DNA of 64,000 nt from Acanthaster planci (lineage: Eukaryota > Echinodermata > Asteroidea > Valvatida > Acanthasteridae): contig NW_019091425.1 of assembly GCF_001949145.1 (NCBI RefSeq), positions 282,575 to 346,574 of the forward strand, given 5' to 3'. The notes beneath the pieces were generated by a model that had not been told where the DNA came from, did not search any database, and was given only the letters and a program-made list of their open reading frames with translations. This document shows, piece by piece, positions 39,675 to 52,400 of the stretch. Every line of letters starts with the position of its first letter. Positions within the stretch are counted from its first letter, which is position 1. The translations under genes were made by a program, and so were the position numbers.

Positions 39675-42600
39675 ATGATGAATCAGGGTCATAAGGGTGA
39701 ATGGAGAGATATCTTGCTCAGTTGCAATGCATGTCAGCAAACCAAAGAGAGAAACAGACTGTTCATGTGAATTAAGGAACCTGAACCCCAAGGGTGAATC
39801 TAGCACCATTTGTTTGAGGGGAGGGAACTATTTGGTTTGTTAATTTAACCTTTTATGGCCTTTCTGGGGTGAGGCTACATTTGGGGAATATTTACATGCT
39901 TTGGTAAAAGGAGAAATGGAATGCAGCCAAAAAAGCCATCCCTTTTTATATTCGACAAAGAAAAAAAATCCCTCATTGTTTTTGGGGGAGCATGGCCTGT
40001 TCCCCCCCCTCCCTTGGCTTACCCTTGTTGATCCCTGTTAGCATTATTTATGCTAAGCATTGCCCCATTCACAAATCTGGATTTTCGTAAGGAATTTGCC
40101 CCGTAAATTGTGCGGGCAAGTTTTGAAAACTTTAAATATCTGAGAATTAGGTCACTCCCTGGTGATCAGAAATTCTGTAGAAGAGTTGATAATCCTTTGG
40201 TAATTTGCATTTTTGTGGTCTGTAATTTCAGATAGAAGTGCCTCTTACCTAACTAATGTGTGCTGTTCAGTATATGAAGGCATTTTATTTAAGGGGCAAT
40301 GAACAATCTTTCACATTAGGGTACATAAAACATGCAGATATTTCTGTTTTTTTTTTTTTTTCATTTTAGTTGTGTTAACAAAGAAATTTCTCAAAAGACT
40401 ATTTAACAACTAGTTGGGAACTTATGCAAAATGAATTAATATAGATTGTTTATAATGGTGTTTCATTTATCCAAACACAACTTTAGCATTTTTCAGCCAC
40501 TAATTAGAGTTTGAAATCATATGTCAACCAAAAGTATTACCTTCAATTAATGGTGTTGTCACCAACTTGAAGTCAAAAAACAATTTATGAATCAGATGTA
40601 ACTTGTTCAGAATAATTTGTACTAACTAAATGGAATGAAAATGAGATGAAAATGGCTTTTTAAGTATAAATGCATTTGTCCAAATCTGCTTACACTCTAC
40701 TTATTTGAGACTTTAATGTGGAAGACGTTTGTCCAACGATTTTCCACAAAAAAACAAGGTGTATTTCCCATTCTATAGAATATCTTGATACAGATGTCAA
40801 TTTCTAAGTATAATTTTGATTAAAGTCAGCGCATAGGTCAGAACATTTATCTCGGCATGTTAGTATTATTTCAAGCAAGTGCTGTTTATAGCCACTCAGT
40901 GATTTATTAAGGTTGAAGAATGTGATTTGAGTGGAACTTCTTTGACAACAAAGATGATGTGGGGTGTGTTCTACGTTGTTTAACTGTTGTAAAAGTTGAA
41001 ATACATAGTCGATGAAATAAACACAGAACCAAACATTTTTTAGAGATTATGTATCTGACAGGGGACAATTACTTTCCAGAGTTCAGAGAATGCAGAAACT
41101 CTCAATAAATATAGGCAGAAATACAGGCAAAAATATTGAGTAATTTGCCTTCATTTTGCAACATCAGGTGGCCCTGTAGTGGGATAATTTGGAGGAGGAG
41201 ACTTCAAGCATTCTGCCGACACCTGTTCACAACAGCTGACAGCCAATTGAGTATACGTGTAGTAATTAACCTGCATTTACCAGACATTTTATTGTGCTTT
41301 TTATTGTGCTCTCAAACATAAAATTGGTAAACAATTCAGGTATGCAACAAATATAAATGGTCGAGTAATATTACTTCCAAATTAAGTGTATTTTTCATAT
41401 TAAGCAGAACTAAAATGGCTGATCCAGTATATGTATCTGCTGGAGAAAATTCTTTCAGAATTCACACTCTAAGCAATAAATTCCTTTTAGTGTAATATGC
41501 TAAAGTTAATTGAAAGGAAAACATTCAGGTTGGTCTTTTAGAAAGTCTGTGGAACCATTTTTGCTCATTCTTTATACAAATATCGGAGCCGCTATTTTCT
41601 CAGTAGAAAAATTGTGTAATTGAAAATAATGCTTTGTTAATGCACTGTATGTAAAACAAAATCAGCCTCTGGATATGAAACTCAAATAAGCAAAATTGAT
41701 TCATTAACCAATGCTCAAAATAATCTGATCAGATCTCATGTAACATGTACAAATAGGTTTCATAATTGCGGGGACGAGCTGTGCCCTTGTTAGTGAGGAG
41801 ACCTACAACAATGTACTGATATGAAGTTCTCACAACTCGGTTCTCACAACTCGGTCCTCAGTCCACATCTTCCTCACAAAAACTGTTCCAGGTTCACAAT
41901 CTGTTGACGAGGTTTGAACATGGAGAAAGGACCCCTGTGGTTTGAATGATGGAAACACATATGATGCCATGCACGGCACAGCGGCGATACCGCTACAGTT
42001 GACACAGGTTGACGTTGACCAACACCGTGCAATCTACATAAGCAGAGCAACGGGTATACAGAAGTCTGTATGTATACAGATAGGCTAATCATTTCAGAGC
42101 TGCGGACACAGTCTCAAATGCGCGAGTGCCTATGGCCCTTTGGCACACACCAAAAAAATGGTTGAACTTGAAGTCGCAATATTTTCATTGGCATGCAATG
42201 ACACAAATAGCAAAGTACTTTCATTCACCAAAAGGATTCACAATAGGTTTCTTTGAAAAACACACCCCATCATAACTTCATTGCATCCAGTACTTTGATC
42301 TGTCATCGCAAATGGACACTGTAAATTATGACACATCATGTCACAACCGAAGTGCTCTCTGCTTCTTGGAACTGTATGCTAGGCAAAGTACAGCCAACAT
42401 CATCTTTTTGATACACTCGGACTACAGAAAGATGTCTGATTGACATGAGAACAGTTTGAAAAGTGTTAGTCTCAAACTCAACGCATGAGACTTGGTGGTC
42501 CACTGTTTCAACTTGTTTCCCCCACACTCTGCACTACAAACATGCTGAACGATACTTCCACCATTAAGATCCTATTAAATCTGTTTCTACACAGGATTTG

Positions 42601-44120
42601 AAAACAAACTTTCCCTATCTGTTTTTTAGTCTCCAAGATGCAAAAAAACCCAAAAAAACACAGGCCAATGATTTTTATACAGCTATTTTTCTTTCTACAT
42701 CAATGCTCTTAAAAGCTGACTTAGACCTTAGACATTTGAATGAGTAATATATTTTTAAAAAGTACAAGCCTAAAGATTAATTATGCTGCTGAGTATTTTG
42801 TTACATACACTTACATTTTGCAAAACAGGACAAGCATTTTTCAAATTATAAATAACCTCCTTTGTGCAAATTTCACATTCTGTCCATTCAGTCTCCAGAA
42901 GTTAATGTCTTCAGAGTACATTATCAGTTACCAGTAGGTTTAAGAAAACAGTGCTTTCACCGTGTTTAAATTTTTCAAGAAGTGGTCTTGTGAAAGGTCT
43001 GCAGTGCCACTGAATTAATGAAGTTACTGAATTTCCTTCTTTGATGTCGGTTTATGAACTTGATTGACTTTTCAAAATTGCTATGAACAACCAAATACTC
43101 AGTCCACCCATGGTACACCAAAGCAAAGTAAGCCAGAGTAAAATGAAAAGTGAATATTCCAAAATGGGAACAAGTCCTTAATCTGTAAGAATTACCAAAT
43201 GACAGGAGGTGCAAACAGTTCATGACTATTTTTTTTAATAAACAGTATCACAGCTGATACATGTACTCAAAAGTTCATGACAATTCTAGCAGCATTACAC
43301 ATTATCAAAACACCTTGTGCTATAACAAGTTGGCAAATATAATCATGAAAAATGACAGATCCGACAGTGTATTAAATCAGTGTGTCCAAAGTATAAGTTC
43401 ATGTTTCTTTTTAAAAGCACTTTTCCTCCCTTTTCCACTTTTCAAAACATTTCTAGAACATTTCTTTTGCTTCATTATGCGCCTGTAACATACTGCCTAT
43501 CTGAGTACTTTTGAGGACAGAAATCCTGAAAACATCGCGCATTCATAGCCGAAATTCCTCCTGATCTGCATGTGCATGCTATTTACATACATTAATACAA
43601 AAATTGAGACATTCCGAGTACTGTTTTGTGGGAAAGATAGTTGCATAAAATGTTTTGCAAAATCTGTAAATTATGTATGCAAACTAAAACAAATTAAATT
43701 TAAAAAAGGATTACTCCAAAATCCCCAGAAACAATTCACATGTAGCAAGGCAATCTCAATACCTTCACTGCCACAACACTGAAGCTAGAAATTGACATTA
43801 ACCTGTTTGCTTGAACCAAACTCTCCAACGTGTACACATTTAAAGGTGGTCAAACTGTGTACACAATTATCAAGGACCTTGTTGCCATAGCAACATGATT
43901 TCGAAGAGGGCACCCTTTAGAAATTTTACAGAAAGTGACAAGGAAACTCGCCAAGATATTTACAAAAAAGTGTATCAAGAGGCACACAGGCTTGGTAGAG
44001 AGAAACACATCATCTTACAACGGTGGTTCATCTTTTTTCAATACAGTATGCAACCATGAACAAATCATACGGAGTGCAACATGATAAAAGAGTAGTTTTT
44101 CAACCGCTATACATGTAATT

Positions 44121-44284
44121 GCAATACGGCCGTTTCACAATAGTGCGCCCTCAAGAGTTTGCAACGGCCAATCACAATTTGCGAAATTTGTCGACCCAAT
44201 GCGCGTTTGGAGAGGGTCGACAAATTTCGCGCGTTATGATTGGCCAACTCTTGGTGGCACAATATTGTGAATTGCCAGTATTGC
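44121..44284. mobile_element. MITE family B, copy 2 (164 bp)
   Basis: The ends GCAATACGGCCGTTTCACAA and the inverted ...TTGTGAATTGCCAGTATTGC match the copy at 11169-11267, including AATAGTG and CTCAAGAGTTTG / CCAACTCTTG. It has an extra nested palindrome, GCGAAATTTGTCGACCC paired with GGGTCGACAAATTTCGC, that the shorter copy lacks. Confidence 0.75.
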
Positions 44285-46492
44285 TATCAACAATGCATTA
44301 TTTTTGTTGGTCAGTGTTGCATGCTTCTTTACATGTTGCATAGTTTCAGCTACTGCGACACAAATACAAGCTTTGAAAGATTCCTTAATACATAAAATAA
44401 GGCAAACTACACATACCTTGACTATCAGTCACAAACTTTGTGATTTCTACAAACTTGAAGGTACTAAAACCAGACACTACAATCCTATTTACGCACTAAA
44501 ACAACACAAAGTTCAAGTAAGCATAAAATTATTGAAGTGCTTTATTAACTATTTTAAAATAACAAAAAATAAGTTCAAAACTGTGAACAGAACTACAAAT
44601 AATAAAAAAATACTGGTCATGGGGAACATTTTCGCCAATTCATGTAACTTTTTAGAGTTTACATTGCATGGGGTCCATCTCTCTCAAATTCTGCAATGTT
44701 CTGAAAAATATACATGTATGGCGGACAGAGAACTATCCGCCAAGGATTCCAACCAAGGATGAATGAGACTGAATCACCTGCACCATTGGGCCCTCACAAT
44801 TTGACATCCAGTCACAAACGCCTTCAGTGCCTACAACGACTTGTACCGTGATTAGAACTGCAAAACTGTGCTTCCAATTTCCTCAATTTTGTGCAAATTG
44901 TACAAGTAGTTACTTCAGAATGCAGAACAAGAGCAAGCAGCTATTTAACAAATGTCATTTACTTGCACACATGGTGCATACTTAACAATGTACAGTACCA
45001 CACACATCTTTGCTGTGCATGTTTACAAGGCAAAAGTGTACATGATCAATGTAAACTCCATGTCCATAACCCCCATAGGCCTAAAATTCTCCCATTTCAA
45101 TTCTCACACACGGACCCTAGGGAGTTCATTAGGATTAACAATGCTGTGTGGAGTACATGTACATATTGACCACATTGCTTTTCAACAACTGAACATCCCA
45201 TGTTGGTGTATGTTTCAGTTCATCCACTAACAAAGGTGAAATACATACATATTTGAAATTACCAGAATGGAGAAATGGGGAAAAAAGGCATCACCTAACT
45301 ACTATGAAGGCTAAATTGACCTTAAAATTGGTACTCCAATTCCAAGTATTAAATCTTCAATGAAAAAAACAAATCTACCATGTGCAAGTGAAATTTACTT
45401 CCAAAACAACTATCAACACTTTTTCACAAACCTTTTTGATCAGATTCACTGTAACTCTGATAACAACAGAGACCAAATAAAGGCATAGGTGAACATGTAC
45501 ATTAAAAGAAAACAATCATAAACCACTTCCCAAACAAAAAAATGACAACCTCCGCTTCCTTTTGGATCAAACTATGTACAGGTTCATAGCTAAGTCTTAA
45601 CGTAATACCATACACAAATCACCATTACACCAACCACTCAGGGCAGCCTGAATATAAGCGAAATGGCTACTAAGGTTTATCACAACACAAACAAATATTT
45701 ACATGTGTAATTTTGCTGTCTTTAACTGCCATTGCCCCAACCGAGTGCAAGAGGGGTTTGCAGTCACTACTTGCAGCCTTCAATACGCCCTACATATCTT
45801 GAAGATGAACAATTTCATTATGACGGCATTCTCTCACATTCTCTCTCGTACGATACTTGTACCTGTGTCTCGTATCATATTTTATCATTTCTACAAAAAG
45901 GATGAAACTTGAGTTTGCCAAAAGCCTCAGTAGAGTAACCTCAGTTGCTCCAATAACAAAACACTGACACTCTTCTGCATAATGCATTATTCCATTTTAT
46001 AATTGTATGTTCCATTTATAGCTCATGCTCAAATAAGACAACAAACCTGCCAGAAAAACCATGCAGAATCTAACATTGCTCACTGAAAGCAAGCACCCTG
46101 TGGCAAACATGCAGTGTACAACTATGCCACATTCCAGTGGAATGGTCTCTGCTTTCTTTAAAAAATGTAGTGAAATTAAGACACAAAAGGAACACAAATG
46201 TACACATGCACCTTTATAACAAGAGGTGGCAGTGTGGTAGGCACAACTGATTTTCAAGAGTAAAATCAATGTAAACAATTCAATGCCTGTGCATCATCAG
46301 GCCATGAAAAAAGGAGGAAGAATTTTGGGTGAGGCGGTCCAGATTTGTCAAAGGTAAAAACTTTAATTTTTAGTGGAATCATTTTTGTTTCTAAAAGTAT
46401 GGGAAAGTCAGCTTTTCTTGTGCCACCCCCTTCTTTGTATACAATACCACTTTCCCACGTACCTCCTTTGACACTGCGGATGTGCGCCTGGG

Positions 46493-49400
46493 TTAATACT
46501 GAGGCCATTCGGCCATATGTCGGAGTTCATGCCGCTGCCATGCCTCGGCAACATCAAAGAACCTCTGGCAGTAGCGGCACTCATACAGCTTTTTACCTTT
46601 GTTGCTGACAAAGACGTGCTTGGGCCGAGGACGTTCTGGGCTTGTGCCTGTGACTAGGCTGCTATGACTGTCTGCGGATTTGGCAGAGGTGCTGGCTAGC
46701 ATCTTCTGGCGCTGCTGTGAGGCCTTCTTAGACAGCAGTGTCGCTGCGATGTTGCGCCGAGGGTACCTGTGGATCTTCTGGTGGGTGGCGATGGCAGATG
46801 CGGTGGAGGTGGAAAAGACGCAGTACTCGCACTTGAAGGCCAGGTTGTAGTTGTGCAGCCTGAAGTGGCGGTTGGCATCCTTCTCGTTGGGGCTGACAAA
46901 AGGGCAGAGGGAGCACATGAAGGGGGCCCGCGCACTGATGCTGCTAATTTGCTCACTGTGAACCTGAAGGTTGTGCATTTGCAGGCTGTCAGCATCTGAG
47001 AACTTGACCTGACAGAGGCGGCAGGTGATGGAGACATCCCGCTCAGCGGCATGCTTAGCCTGATGGCGCTGCAGGTGAACCGCTTCGGCCGTCTTGAAAC
47101 TGCAGCTTTCCTCCTCACACTGGAGCAGGTTCTCTTCCTGGTGTATCAGCATGTGGGCCTGCAGCTGCCCGCTGCCTGTCACCAGCCCACACTGGGGACA
47201 CTGGCAAGGACGGCTGGCCTGTGTCTCTGCATGACCCTGCGCCATGTGCTGGTTCAACTCACTGCGACGCCTGAATTCCAAGGAGCAAACTGAACATTCG
47301 TACAACTTCTCCAGAGGCGCCTGTCGGACGTCCTCACAAATGACAGAGTAAGACGGCAGTTTCCGTGTCCCAATTGACATGTCACCACTATCTTCTTCAT
47401 CCTGGGTGGATCTTGGAATGCCAGCCAGACTCTTTCCTCCAGGGATCCTGCCATGAACTTTGATGTAGTGGTTGCGCAGGGTCTTCTTGTTTTGCAACTC
47501 CCTCCCGCACTCACTGCATATCACACGGCTGCTAACTTCAGCCGAGTGCCAATCTCCCTTCTTCAACAGTTTGCGGTACCGACACTTGAAGTTGGGGTTC
47601 TTGTGCTTCTCAGCATGCCGTCGCAGGTGGTGTCGATAGGCCGTAGCGTAGGTGCAGAGCTTACACTTGAATGGCCTGTGCTGCCTGTGTACTGTCTGGA
47701 CGTGCCGAATCATGAGGTGCCTCTGTGGAGTGCGGTACTTGCAGGAGTTGCACTGCAGGGTCTGGTGGCGGTGAAGTCGCATGTGTTGCTCCAAGCGCTC
47801 TTGGCTAGTGGTGGTGTACTGGCACATCACGCATCTGAGTTTTTTGGGGCCCAGGCCACCTTTGTGAACAGTGTTAATGTGGCTGTCCCAGTCTTCCTTG
47901 GTAGAGGCCTGGAAGTCCTTACACTGGGAACAGGCAAAATACTCATCAGGAGGATCTGACAGCAACTGAGGACCATCCTTTACTTGCCTATCCTGTATAA
48001 TGGGTGTCTCAGAACCTACAACAGATTTAGCCTCTGCTGCCCTCATTCCAGGATCTTTAGGTTTTAAATTCAAGGTGGTCTGGCTTTTCTCCTGGTGTGG
48101 CTTCTGCCTATATGCACTTGAAGAACTCCCTCCCTGGTCTGGCAACTGTGCTTCCCTACCCTGGCCGGCAAGGGTTAAAGACTGCAATGCATCTTTTGTT
48201 GGACTCCCATTCGGAGAAGCTGATGACCCCTCAGGTCCTCTTGTCTGCAAGACAGCATTTAAGTAAGCTGACCAATGCTCTTTTGAGAAGGCTGGCCAAG
48301 ACGCATTTTGTTTCAAAACTTTATTTGGAGCCTCAGGTACTCTAGTCTTCAAAACGTCGTTTAAGTAGTCTGACCAATCTGCCTTGCGCTGTCTGTTTAC
48401 CACAACTGTTGAATGTGAACGAATGTGGCTGAGTGCTGACTGATATGACGCTGATGAAAATGAGCACTTACTACAGTGATATGGGAGTTTGACTGAGTGG
48501 GTGCTCTTTATGTGATCTTCCAACATCCTAGCAGTCAGGAAAGACTGAGAACATCCAGAGCACTTAAACTGGAAGACATGCTCGTGTGTTTTCATGTGAT
48601 TTCGGTACGATATTACTGTGTGGAAATACTTGGGGCAGAAAAGGCAGTTATAGGCATTCTTCCTCTGCTTTACATAGTCACCCGATGTCTGGATGCTTTC
48701 AGAAGAGACTTTGGGACTTGGCGAGGGACTGGATGATGAGCTTGAGGCTGGATTCTGGGCTTCATCTTCAAGTGCTCTCTTTTTTCCTTTACCCTTGTGA
48801 ACCCTTGAATGGGCAGCCAGACCAAACACATTTTTCACTTTGAATGAGCAAAGCGGGCAGCTGAGCAACTTCTCACCCTCTGAAGAGTCCCGGGAAGGAG
48901 CCCCTTGGGGAAGCACATCTCCCTTCCTCTCTGAGTGGAACTGCTGGTGGACCATAAGGCTCTGCATGGACTTGGCCTTGAAGGGACAGTGAGAGCAGCT
49001 GAAGGGATCTCCTGGCTGCCTTTTGGTGTTGTCCTGACAAGGCTGAACCAGCTTACTTCGGCTAGGGGAGCTTTCCCTGCGATTTTCAAATGCCACCACC
49101 TCAGGGTCTTCATCCTGTCCGAGTAATGCATCGATCGCAATGAAGTCCTCTTCATTGTGGAGGTGACACTGGAAACCAGAGGAGCCTTTGCAGATTGGGC
49201 ATCCAATTTTAGACTTATTCCGGAAACGCTGATGGAGATCAGGCTCAGTATCTTCCCTTCCAGAGATGGCTGATGCCGGCACCTTCTCAATTCCTTCAGC
49301 AGACTGCAAATGTGTCTCTAGGTAATGAGAAAGGATGGTTTTGTGGCAATAGGACAGCCTTTGGCATTCCTTACACTCATAAACTAGTCTGTGTGAATTG

Positions 49401-52400
49401 GCATCAATCTCTAAGATTATAGACTTCCTTAAAATTCCAATTATGTTCTGAATGCGAACTAGCTTGTGTTTCATTAATGCACGCTGAAGACTGCGTTTTG
49501 GTTGTAACCATTTACCAGTTTGTGCTGGTTGGTGTTTCTTCCTTTTTGACTTGCCAGTAAGGAAGATCTTGATAACCCTCTTTAGAAGAGCGTTGCTTTG
49601 ACTGTTTGTTGTGTGCCTCGTCACTCGTCGGGATGCTGTGCTTAACTGAACAGGAGTACTGGGCCTAGAACTGGAATCATGTGAAGTGCCGCTCTGGTTT
49701 TGGACATTCAAGGATTGGTTTTCCTCAAAAGGTCTTTTTCTTAAGCCTCCATGGACCTTCAGGTGACCGCACAGCTGCCTCGCAAGAGTAAAAGAAGCTG
49801 TGCACAACTTACAAGGATACCGTTTGTGAATATTCATGTGGCCAGCCAACTGTTGCTGACATTTGAAGGATTTCTCACAAAGCTGACAGCTGAAGGTTTT
49901 CTCTGGGGAGGTTTTGACATCAGGAATGGATGGGTCCTGAGCACTATTCACGTTGACCGTTGCCTCCTTTTTTAGCGTTTCCGTACCAGTTACCTCAGCC
50001 AAAACATTCCCATGCTTGGCAGGCAATTTTTTATAGTAGGAATGGTCAGTGTCTTGAAGTGACATGGTCTTCTTGACTCGGCGACGTCGCCTTCTTCCGT
50101 GCAGCTTCATGTGGTGTAGCCGTTGCTTGGACTTGGTAAAGGCCTTGCCACACAGTTCACAGGTGAATGGCTTCAGGAGAAAGAGCTTACCCTTGGCCAT
50201 TGGATGGCCCACCAAAATATGATTTCTCAACTGCGCCACATACTGAAATGTTTCAGGGCAGAATTTGCAGGTGAACTTCCCAGAGTTTTTTGCAGAACCT
50301 TCTACCAAGACAGAACTGGTTCCTTTGGGTTCCAAAACTTTGGGCTTACTTTCCAAGAACTCTTGGCCATTTGGTTCCTGTGAACCACTGTTGCTGTATT
50401 TCCTGAACTTTGTCATCTTATGTGCCACGTGTGCACCTTTGTGACCACATAACTTCTTGTAACTGTAAAATGTCGCATGGCAGATGGAGCATCTATAAAC
50501 TTTACGAACGTTTCTTTTCATGGCATTATCTGAGCTGCCTTTGACATAGCTGTGTGATTTACTTGAGGCCATGTGGACCCTCTTGTGAGCATTGAGTTGG
50601 TTAACGTGAGCATATGTTTTCTCACAATGAGGGCAAGAAAACTGCTTCTTTCCTTTGTCTTTTCCTGAAGACTTGAAGGAGGTCCTTGTCATTTGACTTT
50701 GATCCACTTGCTGAGCTTCGCAGTGCATGTCTACTAGACTGTACCGAGCTGTAGAACGCAAATTAAATGCCCTGTCCTGCAACTGGCTTCCATCACTCCC
50801 TGATGCTCCTGCAGAGGATGTCTTCTCTCTAACCTCCCGGGTCTCACCAGTCAATACCAACGTTGCACTGTCACTGAGGTTTGGATGCACAGGCTTTTGA
50901 CCAGGAACTTCGGTTAACTGTGGAAGACTTAAATTGGTTGGCTGGCTCGTTTGATGGCTAACATCTACCACTTCTCCTTCCGAGTCAACACAATCTGTGG
51001 AGTGTAGTGGACGATCACCCTTTCTCTGTGCTGATGTGCCTCCTTCTGTTGAATCCTCCTTAGGTAGACTATTGGTTGAAGCATCCTTGTCAATTTTGTT
51101 GGTTTCTGATATGACACTTCCCACTGGTTTATCTTCACACACCTCTACACCACTATCATCCTGTTGACTCCTGTAAGGTCCTATCCCCTCTTTGCCATGC
51201 TTTCCTTTGTGGCCACGGAGTTGAAATTTCTTGGAAAAGGATTTATTACATATGTCACAGGTGTACCGTAAGGTATTTTTGGTAACCCCCATTTCGACGC
51301 TGTCTTCAGCTGAAGATTCACTAGGTCCTGCTTTCTCAGTAGTATGCTCAACTGCAGCTGGTGAAGCATCCAAAACTGGGGACGGGGCAGAGACTTTTAG
51401 TGCAGACATGGGTACTGGATCAGGTATGATAGCTTTCTTTTGGAACAAAACTTCAAAGATATTCCGTCTTGGTTCCTGCACTGCTTTTCCTGTCTTGCCA
51501 TCACTATCTCCAGAAGCTTGAGTAGGCTGAACATCTTCCAGCTTGCGTACTAATGCCCTGCCAGTGTCTGTTGGGCGTTTAGGATTTTCCAGTAATGGTG
51601 AACTCTCTGCCTCCTTCGACAAGGCATTTGAATTGACATTCACTATTTGCAGCACAAGTTCATCAGTCTCTTCACACGTTGGATGTTCACTGTTTTGCGA
51701 CTGCCTATTTTCATCCTCCACAGAAGTTTCATCAGGTGACCCTGGATTTGAATTCTGATTTGTAGTCACTCCAACAACATCCACAGAAACATCACAAGGG
51801 GTGGAGTGAGCAGACAATTTGTTGTCTTGCTCTGGTGTAGGTGATTCACCGATTCCAAAGTGGGATTCAACACCCCCTGGGAACACATTTTGGGTGATGG
51901 GGCTGTCCACCGTAACTGCATCAGAATCGTCAACACCCACAAGGAGCAAGGTAGTATCCTCAGCACCTTGACCTGGAGATGTCATTTGGCTTGTTTGAAA
52001 TGTGTCACCGTCAGTTGACGGCACTTTAAATGTTCCTTCAATGTCCCGCTCCTGCTTCTCTTCAAAGGTCTGCAACTGTTCTACTGCACTCTGGAGGAAC
52101 TGTTCCTCCAAGGCACAGCACGTAGTAACCTGATTGGTGTGCTCTGGAACTGCTCTCAAATCATCCATAACTACAGATTGTGGCACAGGAAACTCATTAT
52201 CCTGTTCAGATGTTTGTGCCTTGCTCTTCTGCAGATGCTCAACATCTTGTTCCTGTCTGTGTTCAGTGGAATTCTGTAGTTGGCCTGTCTGAACCTTAGG
52301 AGGCTGAAATATGCCCTGTGTCATAGCCTCCAGTTTGGCACTAGAATTGCCTCCTTGTGTTGGACTTGTACATGGTTCATCATTGTGTCTATGAAAAGAT

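Larger units (their letters stand above)
38000..46492. other. Tail-to-tail spacer between WDR1 and the C2H2 gene
   Basis: Both neighbours end towards this 8.5-kb stretch, so it should contain two 3' UTRs. Plus-strand AATAAA hexamers lie at 39669, 41016 and 41104, and a minus-strand AATAAA at 44541-44546. The sequence is AT-rich with no recognisable coding region. A 164-bp MITE family B copy lies at 44121-44284. The short frames here (for example 44304-44762 or 44891-45230) show no domain. Confidence 0.6.

Noticed and set aside
44304-45230. Several 90-150 codon frames near the C2H2 3' end
   Set aside because: They lie in the AT-rich 3' UTR or spacer, lack domains and overlap each other in different frames.
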